A DNA stretch of 64,000 nucleotides from Burkholderia stabilis (GTDB lineage Bacteria > Pseudomonadota > Gammaproteobacteria > Burkholderiales > Burkholderiaceae): the NCBI RefSeq assembly GCF_001742165.1, contig NZ_CP016443.1, forward strand, positions 2,852,001 through 2,916,000. The letters are read 5' to 3'. Each line of letters begins with the position of its first letter. Position 1 is the stretch's first letter. The position numbers and the translations under genes were made by a program. The notes beneath the pieces are model-generated. The model was not told where the DNA came from. It was given only the letters and a program-made list of their open reading frames with translations, and ran no database searches. Shown here one piece after another: positions 53,704 to 62,188 of this stretch.

Positions 53704-54828
53704 TCATGTGGCGAGCGCCGCTTCGATATGCGCGGCGATCGCGCATACGCGTTCGTCCGCACCTTTGCGCCCGACGATTTGCAGCCCGGCCTTCAGTGGC
53801 GATGCGGCCAGCGGCAGCGGCACGCTGAGCGCCGGATGGCCGCTCAGATTGAACGGCCGGATCAGCGACGACATCGCGATCACCGATACGCCGTTGCGCG
53901 CGTCGTCGAGCGTGATCGGCAGCGCGGGGAGTGTCGGCAGGATGAGCACGTCCGCGTGTTCGAGCGCCGCATCGACCTGCGCGGTGAAACGCGCGCGGAC
54001 GGCTTCCGCTTCCGCGAGTGCGGCAGGCGTCGTCGTCGCGGCCGCGCGCAGCCGCGCATCGAGATCGGCGCCGAGCTTGCCCGTTGCGACGAGATGGCCG
54101 AATGCGCGCGACGTCTCCGCATTGATCACGGTGAGCCCCGCGGCGAACGCAGCCGGCATTTCGTCGAGCGCGATCGCGTGCGAGCGCAGGCCTGCCGCGT
54201 GTATCGCTGCATCGAGCGCGGCAGTGATCGCCGGATCGGCATCGACGACGACTTGCGCAACGGTGCAGTCTGCTACTGGCGCCGTCGCGAGCGCGCGATC
54301 GAAGCCGGGCGCGATCGCGGCCATCACGGCGGCGAGCGTACGCATATCGCGTGCGAACGGGCCGACGCAATCGAGCGTGGATTCGGCCGGCGCGACGCCG
54401 CGCCGCGACACGCGGCCGAACGTCGGCTTCAGCCCGAACACGCCGCAACACGCGGCCGGCCCGCGAACCGAGCCGCCGGTATCGGTGCCGAGCGCCGTGT
54501 CGACGGCACCGATACCGACGAGCGACGCCGAGCCGCTCGACGAGCCGCCCGGAATGCGCGATGCGTCCTGCGGATTGACGGGCGTGCCTGTGTATTCGTT
54601 GATGCCGGTCATGCCGAACGCGAGTTCGTGCATGTTCGCCTTGCCGGCGATCTGCCAGCCGGCGTCGAGCAGCAGGCGGACCACCTCAGCGTGCTGCGCG
54701 GCGGGCGGTGCGTCGGCGAGCGCGCGGCTCGCCGCGCGGGTCGGATGGCCCGCGATGTCGATCGTGTCCTTGATCGCGATCGTCGGGCCCGGCCCGCCGA
54801 GCGTGAAGGTATCGATGAAGCCTGTCAT
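53704..54828 (-). CDS. iacH: Amidase-signature enzyme of the iac cluster
   Basis: 374 residues, somewhat shorter than most amidases (450-500). The Ser-cisSer-Lys triad is readable: Lys in TIAIKDTIDIAG near 20, cis-Ser in IPGGSSSGSASLVG near 95 and nucleophile Ser in LGTDTGGSVRGPAACCG near 120. In iac clusters this gene accompanies iacABIE, and its step is not essential for IAA use in the model organism as I recall. It could hydrolyse indole-3-acetamide or a conjugate to feed IAA into the pathway. Confidence 0.82.
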   Translation of the reverse strand: MTGFIDTFTLGGPGPTIAIKDTIDIAGHPTRAASRALADAPPAAQHAEVVRLLLDAGWQIAGKANMHELAFGMTGINEYTGTPVNPQDASRIPGGSSSGSASLVGIGAVDTALGTDTGGSVRGPAACCGVFGLKPTFGRVSRRGVAPAESTLDCVGPFARDMRTLAAVMAAIAPGFDRALATAPVADCTVAQVVVDADPAITAALDAAIHAAGLRSHAIALDEMPAAFAAGLTVINAETSRAFGHLVATGKLGADLDARLRAAATTTPAALAEAEAVRARFTAQVDAALEHADVLILPTLPALPITLDDARNGVSVIAMSSLIRPFNLSGHPALSVPLPLAASPLKAGLQIVGRKGADERVCAIAAHIEAALAT

Positions 54829-54858
54829 GGTCGGTATCGTAAAGAAGCGGTGAGAGTG

Positions 54859-55380
54859 TCAGGCCCGGGGCGCGGCGGCGAGCGGCCACGGGCCGTCGAG
54901 CACGCGCTCGGTGCGGAAGTGACGGATCAGCCATGCCGGGCGGTCGGCGGCCGGCGCGAAATCGACGGTCAGCCGCGCGGCGATCAGCTCGGCCGTGCCG
55001 TCCGCGTAGCGCGACGCCTGCAGCATGATCCAGCGGCCGCGCGCGCGCGTGCGATCGTCGTCGACGTCGATCGATTCCGACGTCAGGAAATGCAGGTTCG
55101 CCGAGAAGTGTGGATCGGGCGGCAGATAACGATGCAGCATCGCGACGATCGCGGCCGTGCCTTCGAGGCGGCCGAACTTGTGCGCGTACTGCGGGCCGAT
55201 GCCTTCCCACACGGCGTCGGCCGTGAAAAGGCCAGCGAGCCCCGGGCCGTCGCCGGCATCCTCGGGTACGTCGCACAGCGCCATGTAGCGCGTGATCGTC
55301 GCGCGCACCGCGCGCTCGGCTTCGAGCGTCGCCACGCGCTGCGCGAGCGCGTCGATCAGGCCGGGTGACAGGTCGGGCAT
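54859..55380 (-). CDS. iacI: SnoaL/NTF2-like protein of the iac cluster
   Basis: 173 residues from ATG 55380 (MPDLSPGLIDALAQRV). The NTF2-like cone fold has ERAVRATITRYMALCD, LFTADAVWEGIG, ANLHFLTSESIDVD and RHFRTERVLDGPWPL, close to the SnoaL_4 and small-dioxygenase-subunit types. It probably binds a pathway intermediate; its exact step is not established. It lies between iacB and iacH with short gaps. Confidence 0.8.
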   Translation of the reverse strand: MPDLSPGLIDALAQRVATLEAERAVRATITRYMALCDVPEDAGDGPGLAGLFTADAVWEGIGPQYAHKFGRLEGTAAIVAMLHRYLPPDPHFSANLHFLTSESIDVDDDRTRARGRWIMLQASRYADGTAELIAARLTVDFAPAADRPAWLIRHFRTERVLDGPWPLAAAPRA

Positions 55381-55388
55381 CGCGCGCC

Positions 55389-55766
55389 TCACGACGCGGG
55401 GCGCGCGGTCGGCGGCACGGTCAGCGCGCGGCCGACCCGCGCCTCGATCTTGCCGTAGCGCCACAGGTTGTATTCGCCGACGGGCGTCGTGCGATAGAGG
55501 TTGCATACGGCGACGGTCGTATCGAAATCGGCGACGTCGGCCATGATGTAGAACGTCCACGGCGCGCCGTCGGCCTGGCCGACCACGAGGCGATCGTCGT
55601 CCATCACGCCGAGCACGCGCACGCCCGGCATCGCTTCGACGGCGGCGAGCATCGCACCGTACGCCTGCCACACTTCGCCGATCTTCTCGCGCGGCAGGTC
55701 GAAGAAGTTTTGCGACACGCCGCAGCAGAACAGCACGCGCAACGGCAGCGGATTCGAATCGGACAT
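55389..55766 (-). CDS. iacB: IacB-type protein of indole-3-acetate degradation
   Basis: 125 residues from ATG 55766 (MSDSNPLPLRVLFCCGVSQ). Small dimeric alpha-beta-barrel-like protein with FFDLPREKIGEVWQAYGAM, DDDRLVVGQADGAPWTFYIMADV and EYNLWRYGKIEARVG. It matches by size and position the IacB protein found next to IacA; its chemical role is unclear. It is 8 bp upstream of iacI and 104 bp downstream of iacA. Confidence 0.8.
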   Translation of the reverse strand: MSDSNPLPLRVLFCCGVSQNFFDLPREKIGEVWQAYGAMLAAVEAMPGVRVLGVMDDDRLVVGQADGAPWTFYIMADVADFDTTVAVCNLYRTTPVGEYNLWRYGKIEARVGRALTVPPTARPAS

Positions 55767-55870
55767 TTCAGGTTCTCCAGAGGAATCGGTCAGGCGCACG
55801 AGCGGGCCGGCGAGGGCACTTCGGCATCGGCTTCATGCGCGTTTAAAAAAGCGGCGCCGCTCGGCGCAGG

Positions 55871-57064
55871 TTACAGATAGCCGGGAAACGGCGTGACGCC
55901 GGTGAACACCGCGCCGGCGCCGTCGAAATTGCCTTCGGCGAGAAACGCATGCTGCGTGACGACCATCGCGTCGCGCAGTAGCCGCTGCAACGGATGTGAC
56001 CGGTAGATCGCCGCCGTGCCGCCGAGGCGGTACGCGCGTTCGACGACGCTCGCACCCTCGCGTGCGATATGCGTGGCCGCGAGACGCAGCAGGCTGACCT
56101 GGTCGGGCGTCACGGGGTTGCCCGCGAGGATCGATTGCCAGACCGTGTCGGTCGCGTCGTAGAAGAACGCGCGCGCCGAGCGAAGCTGCGCTTCCGCCTT
56201 TGCGAGCTCGATGCGGAAATACGCGCGATCGGCGAGGCGCGGCGCACCGGTCGTCGTCTGGCGCCCGCCCGACATGCGGTTCGCGACGTCGAGCGCCGCG
56301 CGGCCGAGGCCGAGGTTGACGACGGCCAGCACCTGCGCCGCGTATGCGACGGTCGGATAGCGGTACAGCGGCTCGTCGACGGTCGGCTCGCCGCCGCGCA
56401 CGAAGGTCCATGCTTCGGGCACGAAACGGTCGTTCACGCGCAGGTCGTGACTGCCGGTGCCCTGCATGCCGACCACGTTCCAGTTCTCGACGATCTCGAC
56501 GTCGGCCGCGCGGAACACGGCCGTGCGCGGCTTGTTCGGCGCGGCGTCCTGCGCGCCCGGCACGGCGATGCCGACGCCGAGCCAGTCGGCACCCTTGCAG
56601 CCGCTCGCGAATTTCCACGTGCCGTTCACGCGCCAGCCGCCCGCTGCGGCTTGTGCGGGCTGCACCGGGAACAAGCCGCCCGCGAACACCTGGTCGGGGC
56701 CGCTCGCGTACAGCTCGGCCTGGGTTTCGAGCGGCAGCGCGGCGAGATAGACGTTCGCGGAGCCGAAGCTCGCGACCCACGCGGCCGAACCGTCGGCGGT
56801 CGCGATCCGCTCGATCATGTCGAGGAACGCGGTCGGCGCGAGTGCATCACCGCCGAAGCGACGCGGCGTGCCCGCGCGATAGATGCCGGCCTGCCTGAAC
56901 AGCGCGATCACGTCGCGCGGCACGTGCGACAGGCGGTCGAATTCGTCGCGACGTGCGGCGACGGTTTCGATCACGGCGTCGAGCGGCGACAGCCGCCCGG
57001 CCGGGTCGCCCGCCACGGGCGGCGAAGTCGGTGCGGGATCGAGGGCGAGGGCGGCGTTGAGCAT
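55871..57064 (-). CDS. iacA: Indole-3-acetate monooxygenase (acyl-CoA dehydrogenase-fold flavoprotein)
   Basis: 397 residues from ATG 57064, with AGGAG at good spacing. The acyl-CoA-dehydrogenase/HsaA-like fold has GGDALAPTAFLDMIERIATADGSAAWVASF and GGWRVNGTWKFASGCKGADWLGVG, then MQGTGSHDLRVNDRFVPE and RDAMVVTQHAFLAEGN. Such proteins are two-component flavin hydroxylases. IacA hydroxylates IAA (or indole to indoxyl) at the first step using reduced flavin, here presumably from IacG. It heads the iacA-B-I-H-E operon and is divergent from the PAS kinase. Confidence 0.88.
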   Translation of the reverse strand: MLNAALALDPAPTSPPVAGDPAGRLSPLDAVIETVAARRDEFDRLSHVPRDVIALFRQAGIYRAGTPRRFGGDALAPTAFLDMIERIATADGSAAWVASFGSANVYLAALPLETQAELYASGPDQVFAGGLFPVQPAQAAAGGWRVNGTWKFASGCKGADWLGVGIAVPGAQDAAPNKPRTAVFRAADVEIVENWNVVGMQGTGSHDLRVNDRFVPEAWTFVRGGEPTVDEPLYRYPTVAYAAQVLAVVNLGLGRAALDVANRMSGGRQTTTGAPRLADRAYFRIELAKAEAQLRSARAFFYDATDTVWQSILAGNPVTPDQVSLLRLAATHIAREGASVVERAYRLGGTAAIYRSHPLQRLLRDAMVVTQHAFLAEGNFDGAGAVFTGVTPFPGYL

Positions 57065-57171
57065 GGCTGTCTCCTGGGGCGGATTGGGGTTCGATTGCGG
57101 GGCGGCATGCGTGCTGTGCGGTTTTTCAATGCGAAGCACGACGATGCAACCAGTCTAGAAACGCCGAAAAC

Positions 57172-57243
57172 ACGCAGCAATTGGTGCGTTGGACCGCGCG
57201 ACTGGTAACGCTCCGTGCCGCACTAAAGAAATCTTCAGATGCG
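57172..57243. promoter_or_regulatory. Candidate operators in the iacA/kinase divergent region
   Basis: Two elements. ACGCAGCAATTGGTGCGT (57172-57189) is an 18-bp dyad with one mismatched pair. CTAAAGAAATCTTCAG (57223-57238), followed by ATGCG, is an imperfect dyad sharing CTAAAG...AGATGCG with the site at 51995-52017 upstream of the response regulator. The second is the better candidate for response-regulator binding. Confidence 0.45.
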
Positions 57244-57313
57244 GGCTGCGCGCGCCGGTGCTATGTTGGTCATCCGGCCGCGCGACGCCGCGCGCCTTCA
57301 TCCGAATCCGATC

Positions 57314-58792
57314 ATGAGTTTTCCCGACGAAGACGATTTCCACCGGCTGCTCGACGCGCTGACGACCTGCGTGCTGCTGCACGACGCGCACACGAAAGCG
57401 ATCGTGTGGGCCAATCGCGCCGCGTGCATCGCGCTCGGTTTTTCCGTCGAGGAGCTGCTGCCGCTGAAGGCGCGGGACATGACGCGCCCCGAGCCGAAGT
57501 ACCGGCGCGAGATCGGTGTCGGCGCGATGGATCGCGCGATGACCGACGGGCCGCAGGTGTACGAGTGGTGCTACCGGTCGCGCACCGGCGTCGACATGCT
57601 GTCGGAAGCGATCGCCACCTACGTGCCGTTGCACGGGCGCGATGTCGTGATGGTGCAGTTTCGCGACATCAGCGCGGAGGAAGCGATTCGCCAGCAACTG
57701 CGCCGCTACGAGGCGCGGCTGCGCGAGTTCATGCAGGATCTCGACGAAGGCGTCGCGGTCGTCACGCCGCACGGCGGCGCGCAGTTCATCAGCGAGTCGG
57801 GGCGCCGCGTGCTCGGGCTCGCGCCCGACGAAGCGCTCGGCGAAGTGCTCGACTACTGCACCGAGGCCGATCGCGACCGGCTCGTCGCGCAGTTGCGCGA
57901 TGCGCCGTCTACATGCCCGTCCGAGCCGCAGCGCTACCGGATCGTGCGGCGCGACGGCTCGACGTGCTGGTTGCGCATCACGTGCCGGCAGGTCGAGATC
58001 GAAGGCGATCTCGACGGGCTGCTCGTGCAGTTCCGCGACGTCAGCGACGAAGTCGCGATCGAGGACGCGCGGCGCGCCGAAGCGCGGATGCTCGAATACG
58101 CAGGCCGCTACAACGCGATGGGCGAGATGGCGACCGTGATCGCGCACGAGCTGAGCCAGCCGCTCGCGGCCGTGCGCAACTTCATCGAGGGCGCGGTGCA
58201 GCGGCTGAACGGGCGCGGCAACGTGGACGACGCGATCTGGGGCCTGCGCAGCGCGGATCGCCAGGCCGAGCATGCGGCGCTGATCATCAAGAGCGTGCGC
58301 GAGTTCATCGTGAAGCGCGAGCCGGCCGTCGCGCTTGCCGACTTGCGCGACATCCTTGCCGACGTCGCGTATTTCATCGAGCTGCGCGCGAAGGAAGCCG
58401 GCGTGACGGTCGCGATCGTGCAGGCCGATGCGCCGCTGCCGATCCGCTGCGAGCGCGTATTGATCGGGCAGGTGATCCTGAATCTCGCGTTCAATGCGAT
58501 CGAGGCGTTCGCCAGTTGCGAGCGCGTGCCGCGCACGCTGACGCTCGGCACCGCGAACGTGGATGGGTACGCGGAGCTGCGCGCGATCGACAACGGGCCG
58601 GGTATCGAGGAAGGCGCACACGACAGACTGTTCGACGGCTTCTCGTCGTCGAAGGCCGGCGGCAACGGCATCGGGCTGTCGCTGTGCAAGAGCATCGTGA
58701 CGCGCCACGGCGGCCGGATCGGCGCGAGCCCGGCTAGTGGCGGCGGCCTCGACTGCCGCGTGACGCTGCCGCTCGCCGGCCAGCACGCATAG
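57314..58792 (+). CDS. Soluble PAS-domain sensor histidine kinase of the iac cluster
   Basis: 492 residues from ATG 57314 (MSFPDEDDFHRLLDALTTC); an ATG at 57263 is an alternative. Two PAS domains (about 8-130 and 140-265) and no membrane helix, so it senses a cytoplasmic signal. The FixL/DctB-type kinase core has phospho-His in VIAHELSQPLAAVRNF near 280, N-box LNLAFNAIEAF and G boxes DNGPGIEE and GNGIGLSLCKS. It is divergent from iacA. Its likely partner is the FixJ-like regulator at 52.2 kb. The probable signal is IAA or an intermediate. Confidence 0.9.
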   Translation: MSFPDEDDFHRLLDALTTCVLLHDAHTKAIVWANRAACIALGFSVEELLPLKARDMTRPEPKYRREIGVGAMDRAMTDGPQVYEWCYRSRTGVDMLSEAIATYVPLHGRDVVMVQFRDISAEEAIRQQLRRYEARLREFMQDLDEGVAVVTPHGGAQFISESGRRVLGLAPDEALGEVLDYCTEADRDRLVAQLRDAPSTCPSEPQRYRIVRRDGSTCWLRITCRQVEIEGDLDGLLVQFRDVSDEVAIEDARRAEARMLEYAGRYNAMGEMATVIAHELSQPLAAVRNFIEGAVQRLNGRGNVDDAIWGLRSADRQAEHAALIIKSVREFIVKREPAVALADLRDILADVAYFIELRAKEAGVTVAIVQADAPLPIRCERVLIGQVILNLAFNAIEAFASCERVPRTLTLGTANVDGYAELRAIDNGPGIEEGAHDRLFDGFSSSKAGGNGIGLSLCKSIVTRHGGRIGASPASGGGLDCRVTLPLAGQHA

Positions 58793-58817
58793 CGGCTTCG
58801 TCGTATCGCAGCGGCGC

Positions 58818-58847
58818 ATCGACGCCCGACGTATCGACGCCCGACGC
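58818..58847. repeat. Two 15-bp tandem repeats
   Basis: ATCGACGCCCGACGT is followed directly by ATCGACGCCCGACGC, with partial copies on both sides, between the converging ends of the kinase gene and the tautomerase gene. It is too short for a functional claim; probably a slippage product. Confidence 0.6.
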
Positions 58848-58851
58848 ATCG

Positions 58852-59238
58852 TCAGCGCCCCAGCGCCCGCGCGGTCTGGCCGCCGATGCCGAAGTCGGTG
58901 TTCGGAATGTCCTTGATGATCACGCGCGTCGTCTGCAACGGCGCGTCGAGCACGTTCGCGCCGGCATCGGACAGCGCGGCGATCAGCGCGCGTTTCTGCG
59001 CATCGGTGCGCCCGGCGATCAGGATCGCGACGATCACGGGCAGCGACGGCGGCGCGCCGTCCGCGGCGCTGCGTCCGCCGAGGCCGATGTGCGTCGCGGG
59101 CAATTCGGTGAGCAGCACGCGCACGGATTCGATCGGCGCGCCGATCGCGTCGACGGTCGCGCCGGTCAGCCGCGCGATCAGTTCGGCCTTGCGTGCGTCG
59201 TCGTGGCCGGCTGGCAGGAAAACTTCGAGTGTGGGCAT
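58852..59238 (-). CDS. Double (fused) 4-oxalocrotonate tautomerase-like protein
   Basis: 128 residues. Each half is a 4-OT-like unit: residues 2-60 begin with Pro2 (MPTLEVFLPAGHDDARKAELIARLT) and about 67-128 repeat the pattern (LPVIVAILIAGRTDAQKRALIAAL, then IKDIPNTDFGIGGQTA). The catalytic N-terminal Pro is present in the first unit, while in the second it is internal and cannot act as an amine. It lies 65 bp after iacD on the same strand and may isomerise an enol or ketone intermediate. Confidence 0.8.
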   Translation of the reverse strand: MPTLEVFLPAGHDDARKAELIARLTGATVDAIGAPIESVRVLLTELPATHIGLGGRSAADGAPPSLPVIVAILIAGRTDAQKRALIAALSDAGANVLDAPLQTTRVIIKDIPNTDFGIGGQTARALGR

Positions 59239-59303
59239 GGCGATCCGGAAAGGTGAAGGTTGCCGGTTCACCGTTGCACTTGCAGCGACGAACCGGCCAC
59301 GGC

Positions 59304-59807
59304 TTACAGCAGGAAGCCGATCGCGCTGAGCGCTTCGGTCGAGTCGATCAGGCGCACGACTTTCTCGACGATTCGCATCTCGCCTTCGGCATCGACGTGC
59401 AGCCGGTGCGTGACGTCGGCCGCGAACAGCGTCGCGACGCCGCGCTTGTACGCGACGACGACCTGCGCGGATTTCAGCTCGACGGTCTCGGCGCTGCCGC
59501 TCTCCAGCGTGAAGCGCGACACGGTGCGTACCGTGCGCGCTGCGTCGGACGCCGATGCCGAATAGCCGGACAGCATCCGCTGCACGCGCTTTTCGCGCAT
59601 GTCGTGGTCGTCGAACACGTAGTTCAGCGTGGCGGCGAAATCGGTCGCATCGGGATCGATCGGCACCACGTAGTGGCCGGCCGGGTCCCACAGGTCGAGC
59701 CACGCGCGATAGTCGCGGCGGTCCAGCATCTCGGCTTCGCGCCACACGAATTCGACCGCATGGGCGAAGGTCTGCTGCGAGAAAAGGGCGTTGCGGTCGT
59801 CCATCAT
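59304..59807 (-). CDS. iacD: Ring-hydroxylating dioxygenase small (beta) subunit
   Basis: 167 residues from ATG 59807, overlapping the iacC stop by 4 bp (ATGA). NTF2-like beta subunit: FVWREAEMLDRRDYRAWLDLW, YVVPIDPD, FDDHDMREKRVQRML, SRFTLESG and EMRIVEKVVRLIDS. It stabilises the alpha subunit hexamer and has no metal. In the iac pathway the IacCD dioxygenase converts dioxindole-3-acetate to catechol. Confidence 0.87.
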   Translation of the reverse strand: MMDDRNALFSQQTFAHAVEFVWREAEMLDRRDYRAWLDLWDPAGHYVVPIDPDATDFAATLNYVFDDHDMREKRVQRMLSGYSASASDAARTVRTVSRFTLESGSAETVELKSAQVVVAYKRGVATLFAADVTHRLHVDAEGEMRIVEKVVRLIDSTEALSAIGFLL

Positions 59808-61087
59808 GCTTGCTCCATCATCTTGCGCCATTGCTGGTAAGCCTCGCGCATGCCCGTTTCGTCGGTCGCATGCGCGGTCTTCTCGCCGTTCGCGGCGGTC
59901 GTCTCGCGGTTCAGCCCGCGGTTCACCAGGATCGGCACGTCGGGGCCCGCATGCGCGCCGCGCTGCACGCGCTCCCATGCTTCCGCGTCGTCGGGGCTGC
60001 CGAAACCGAACGGGCCCTGGAAGTGCTCATGGATGCGCAGCCGCTCGCGGTTCGCTTCGTCGGGGCCGCCGTCCATCGCGAGCGCGACGTGGCGGATCTC
60101 GGTTTCTTGCGCGGAGATCGGCCGCAGCACGCGGAAGAACGCCATCGACAGCGCGAGGTTCGGGAACAGGTTCAGGTTGAAGCCGACGCCCATCAGCGAG
60201 CGCACGATGCGACGCACTTCGTCCGGTGCGTGGCGTTCGGCGAGTTTCGCGGCGAGCGGCGCGAAGCGCTCGGGCAGCGGCGCGCCGTCGTCTTCGTCGA
60301 GGTCGATCAGCTCGGGCATCAAGACCGCGAGGCTGTGGCCGTTGCCGAGCCCGCGGCAGAACGCGTCCTCGCTCGTCATGAAGCTCGTGATCGCGGCGGC
60401 CGTCTCGTCGTCGATCGACTTCATCCACGACTTGTGCACGACCGGGAAGTGATAGAGGTCGGTGGTGTTCTCGAGCTGGATCTTCCAGTTGCCCTTGAAC
60501 TTGAACTTGTGCTCGCCGTTCGCCTTGATCGGGTAGCCGGCGCCCTGCTTCATGAACAGGTCGATCCACGGCTTCGCGCCGCCGAGGAAATCCTCGAGCG
60601 GTTCGATGTCGTCGTTGAAGCTCGCGAAGATCAGCCCCTGGTACACGCCGACACGCAGCTTCACGAGCGGCAGGTCGCCTTTCTCGCACACGCCTTCGTA
60701 GCCGTCGCCGTACGGCAGCGCGCGCAGCGTGCCGTCGAGCGCGTACGACCAGCTGTGATACGGGCACGTGAAGCCCTTCGCGTTGCCCTTGTGCGATTCG
60801 CACACGGTCGCGCCGCGATGGCGGCAGCGGTTCTGCAGCACGTTGATCTCACCGGTCTTGTCGCGCACGACGATCACCGGCTGACGGCCGATCGTCGTCG
60901 TGATGAAGTCGCCCGGTTTCGGCAGCTCGCTCTCGTGCGCGACCCAGATCCAGGTGCGGTAGAAGATGCGGTCGAGCTCGGCTTCGAACAGCGCGGGATC
61001 GTGATACATCGCGGGCGCGATGCGGTCGGGCTGCGCGAAGTCGTGCAACGCGCGGGTGTCGATCGTCTGGTAGGGAATGTCGCTCAT
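59804..61087 (-). CDS. iacC: Rieske ring-hydroxylating dioxygenase large (alpha) subunit
   Basis: 427 residues. The Rieske [2Fe-2S] ligands are Cys88 and His90 in NRCRHRGATVC and Cys108 and His111 in FTCPYHSW. The mononuclear iron site is in the TTDLYHFPVVHKSW region near 210-222, where two His are readable, with an Asp expected downstream. In the iac pathway it converts dioxindole-3-acetate to catechol with electrons from IacF. It is first in an operon with iacD and the tautomerase, divergent from a LysR gene across 138 bp. Confidence 0.9.
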   Translation of the reverse strand: MSDIPYQTIDTRALHDFAQPDRIAPAMYHDPALFEAELDRIFYRTWIWVAHESELPKPGDFITTTIGRQPVIVVRDKTGEINVLQNRCRHRGATVCESHKGNAKGFTCPYHSWSYALDGTLRALPYGDGYEGVCEKGDLPLVKLRVGVYQGLIFASFNDDIEPLEDFLGGAKPWIDLFMKQGAGYPIKANGEHKFKFKGNWKIQLENTTDLYHFPVVHKSWMKSIDDETAAAITSFMTSEDAFCRGLGNGHSLAVLMPELIDLDEDDGAPLPERFAPLAAKLAERHAPDEVRRIVRSLMGVGFNLNLFPNLALSMAFFRVLRPISAQETEIRHVALAMDGGPDEANRERLRIHEHFQGPFGFGSPDDAEAWERVQRGAHAGPDVPILVNRGLNRETTAANGEKTAHATDETGMREAYQQWRKMMEQA

Positions 61088-61167
61088 CGTCGTGTGGGGA
61101 AGGCGTCGCGAAATCGGGCCGCGCGGGGCGCGGTATCGAATGCCCAGTCTCGTCTTCCGCTAACTAT

Positions 61168-61193
61168 CCGTCAAATTGATCTAAAATTGGCGG
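61168..61193. promoter_or_regulatory. Candidate LysR operator in the iacC/LysR divergent region
   Basis: CCGTCAAATTGA and TAAAATTGGCGG form an imperfect inverted repeat (CCG-N-CAA...TTG-N-CGG) in the AT-rich part of the 138-bp divergent region, 33 bp from the LysR start. Pattern and place suit the LysR protein encoded beside it. Confidence 0.45.
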
Positions 61194-61225
61194 GTCAATA
61201 AATGCGGCAAATAATGGAGGCAACG

Positions 61226-62146
61226 ATGACGTCGGTCGATCATCTCGATCTGAACCTGTTGCGCGTGTTCCAGGCGATCGTCGAGGAACGCAGCCTGACG
61301 AAAGCCGGCGAGCGGCTCGCGCTGTCGCAGCCGGCCGTCAGTTACTCGCTCGGCCGGCTGCGCACGCTGTTCGACGATCCGCTGTTCGTGCGCACGCGCT
61401 CGGGCATGCAGCCGACGCCCGTCGCGCTCGAACTCGCGAGCATCGTCGGCAAGGCGCTCGACATGGTGCGCGTGGCGCTGCGCTATGCGGAGCGCTTCGA
61501 TCCGGCCACCAGCACGCGCACGTTCCGGCTGTCGCTGTCGGATGCGGGCGAGATGGCGTACCTGCCGGCGATCTGCAAAGTGCTGCGCGAGCGCGCGCCG
61601 CGCGTGACGCTGAGCGTGCAGCCGATGCCGGTGGAGGAGATCGAGGAAGCGCTGCGCGCGAGCCGGCTGGATTTCGCGATCGGCAACCTGCCGGAATTGA
61701 TGCCGCGCACGCGTCACCAGGTGCTGTTCGAGGAAACCTACGTGTGCATGATGGGCCGCCGGCGCGGGTTGCCGGCCGGCGCCGCGCTGAGTCTCGAGCA
61801 GTTCGTGCGCGCCGCGCACGTCAACGTGAAATCGGTCGAGCACAGCCACCACGCGCTCGACGATGCGTTGCGCGCGCAGGGCGTGGGCCGCAACATTGCG
61901 CTCGAAGTGCCGCACTTCGTCGCGCTGCCGAGCGTGCTGTCGGTCACCGATCTGTATGCGACGCTGCCGAAGCGCCTCGCGCAGATCCTGAACCGCGACA
62001 ACGCGTTTCGCCTCTACGAGCTGCCCGTCACGCTGCCGCCCGCGCCGGTGACGATGCACTGGCACGAGCACTTCCACGAGGACGAGGGCAACGCGTGGAT
62101 GCGCGCGCTGCTGGCCGAGATCGTCGAGCGTTTCGACGACGCGTGA
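61226..62146 (+). CDS. LysR-family transcriptional regulator (NodD/PcpR-like) of the iac cluster
   Basis: 306 residues from ATG 61226, chosen because GGAGG lies just upstream; ATG codons at 61202 and 61214 are also in frame. The helix-turn-helix (1-65) reads LNLLRVFQAIVEERSLTKAGERLALSQPAVSYSLGRLR, with FVRTRSGMQPTPVA typical of the NodD/PcpR/NahR branch that senses aromatic compounds. It is divergent from iacC. Described iac regulators include MarR-type IacR; none is in this window, so LysR control here may differ. Confidence 0.9.
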   Translation: MTSVDHLDLNLLRVFQAIVEERSLTKAGERLALSQPAVSYSLGRLRTLFDDPLFVRTRSGMQPTPVALELASIVGKALDMVRVALRYAERFDPATSTRTFRLSLSDAGEMAYLPAICKVLRERAPRVTLSVQPMPVEEIEEALRASRLDFAIGNLPELMPRTRHQVLFEETYVCMMGRRRGLPAGAALSLEQFVRAAHVNVKSVEHSHHALDDALRAQGVGRNIALEVPHFVALPSVLSVTDLYATLPKRLAQILNRDNAFRLYELPVTLPPAPVTMHWHEHFHEDEGNAWMRALLAEIVERFDDA

Positions 62147-62156
62147 CGGGCGGAAT

Positions 62157-62178
62157 GCGCGCGGCTCGCGCCGCGCGC
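62157..62178. terminator. Stem-loop between convergent LysR and iacF
   Basis: GCGCGCGGC (62157-62165) and GCCGCGCGC (62170-62178) form a perfect 9-bp stem with loop TCGC in the 42-bp gap between two stops. No T-run follows on either strand, so it is at best a weak bidirectional terminator. Confidence 0.45.
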
Positions 62179-62188
62179 GTCGGATGCT

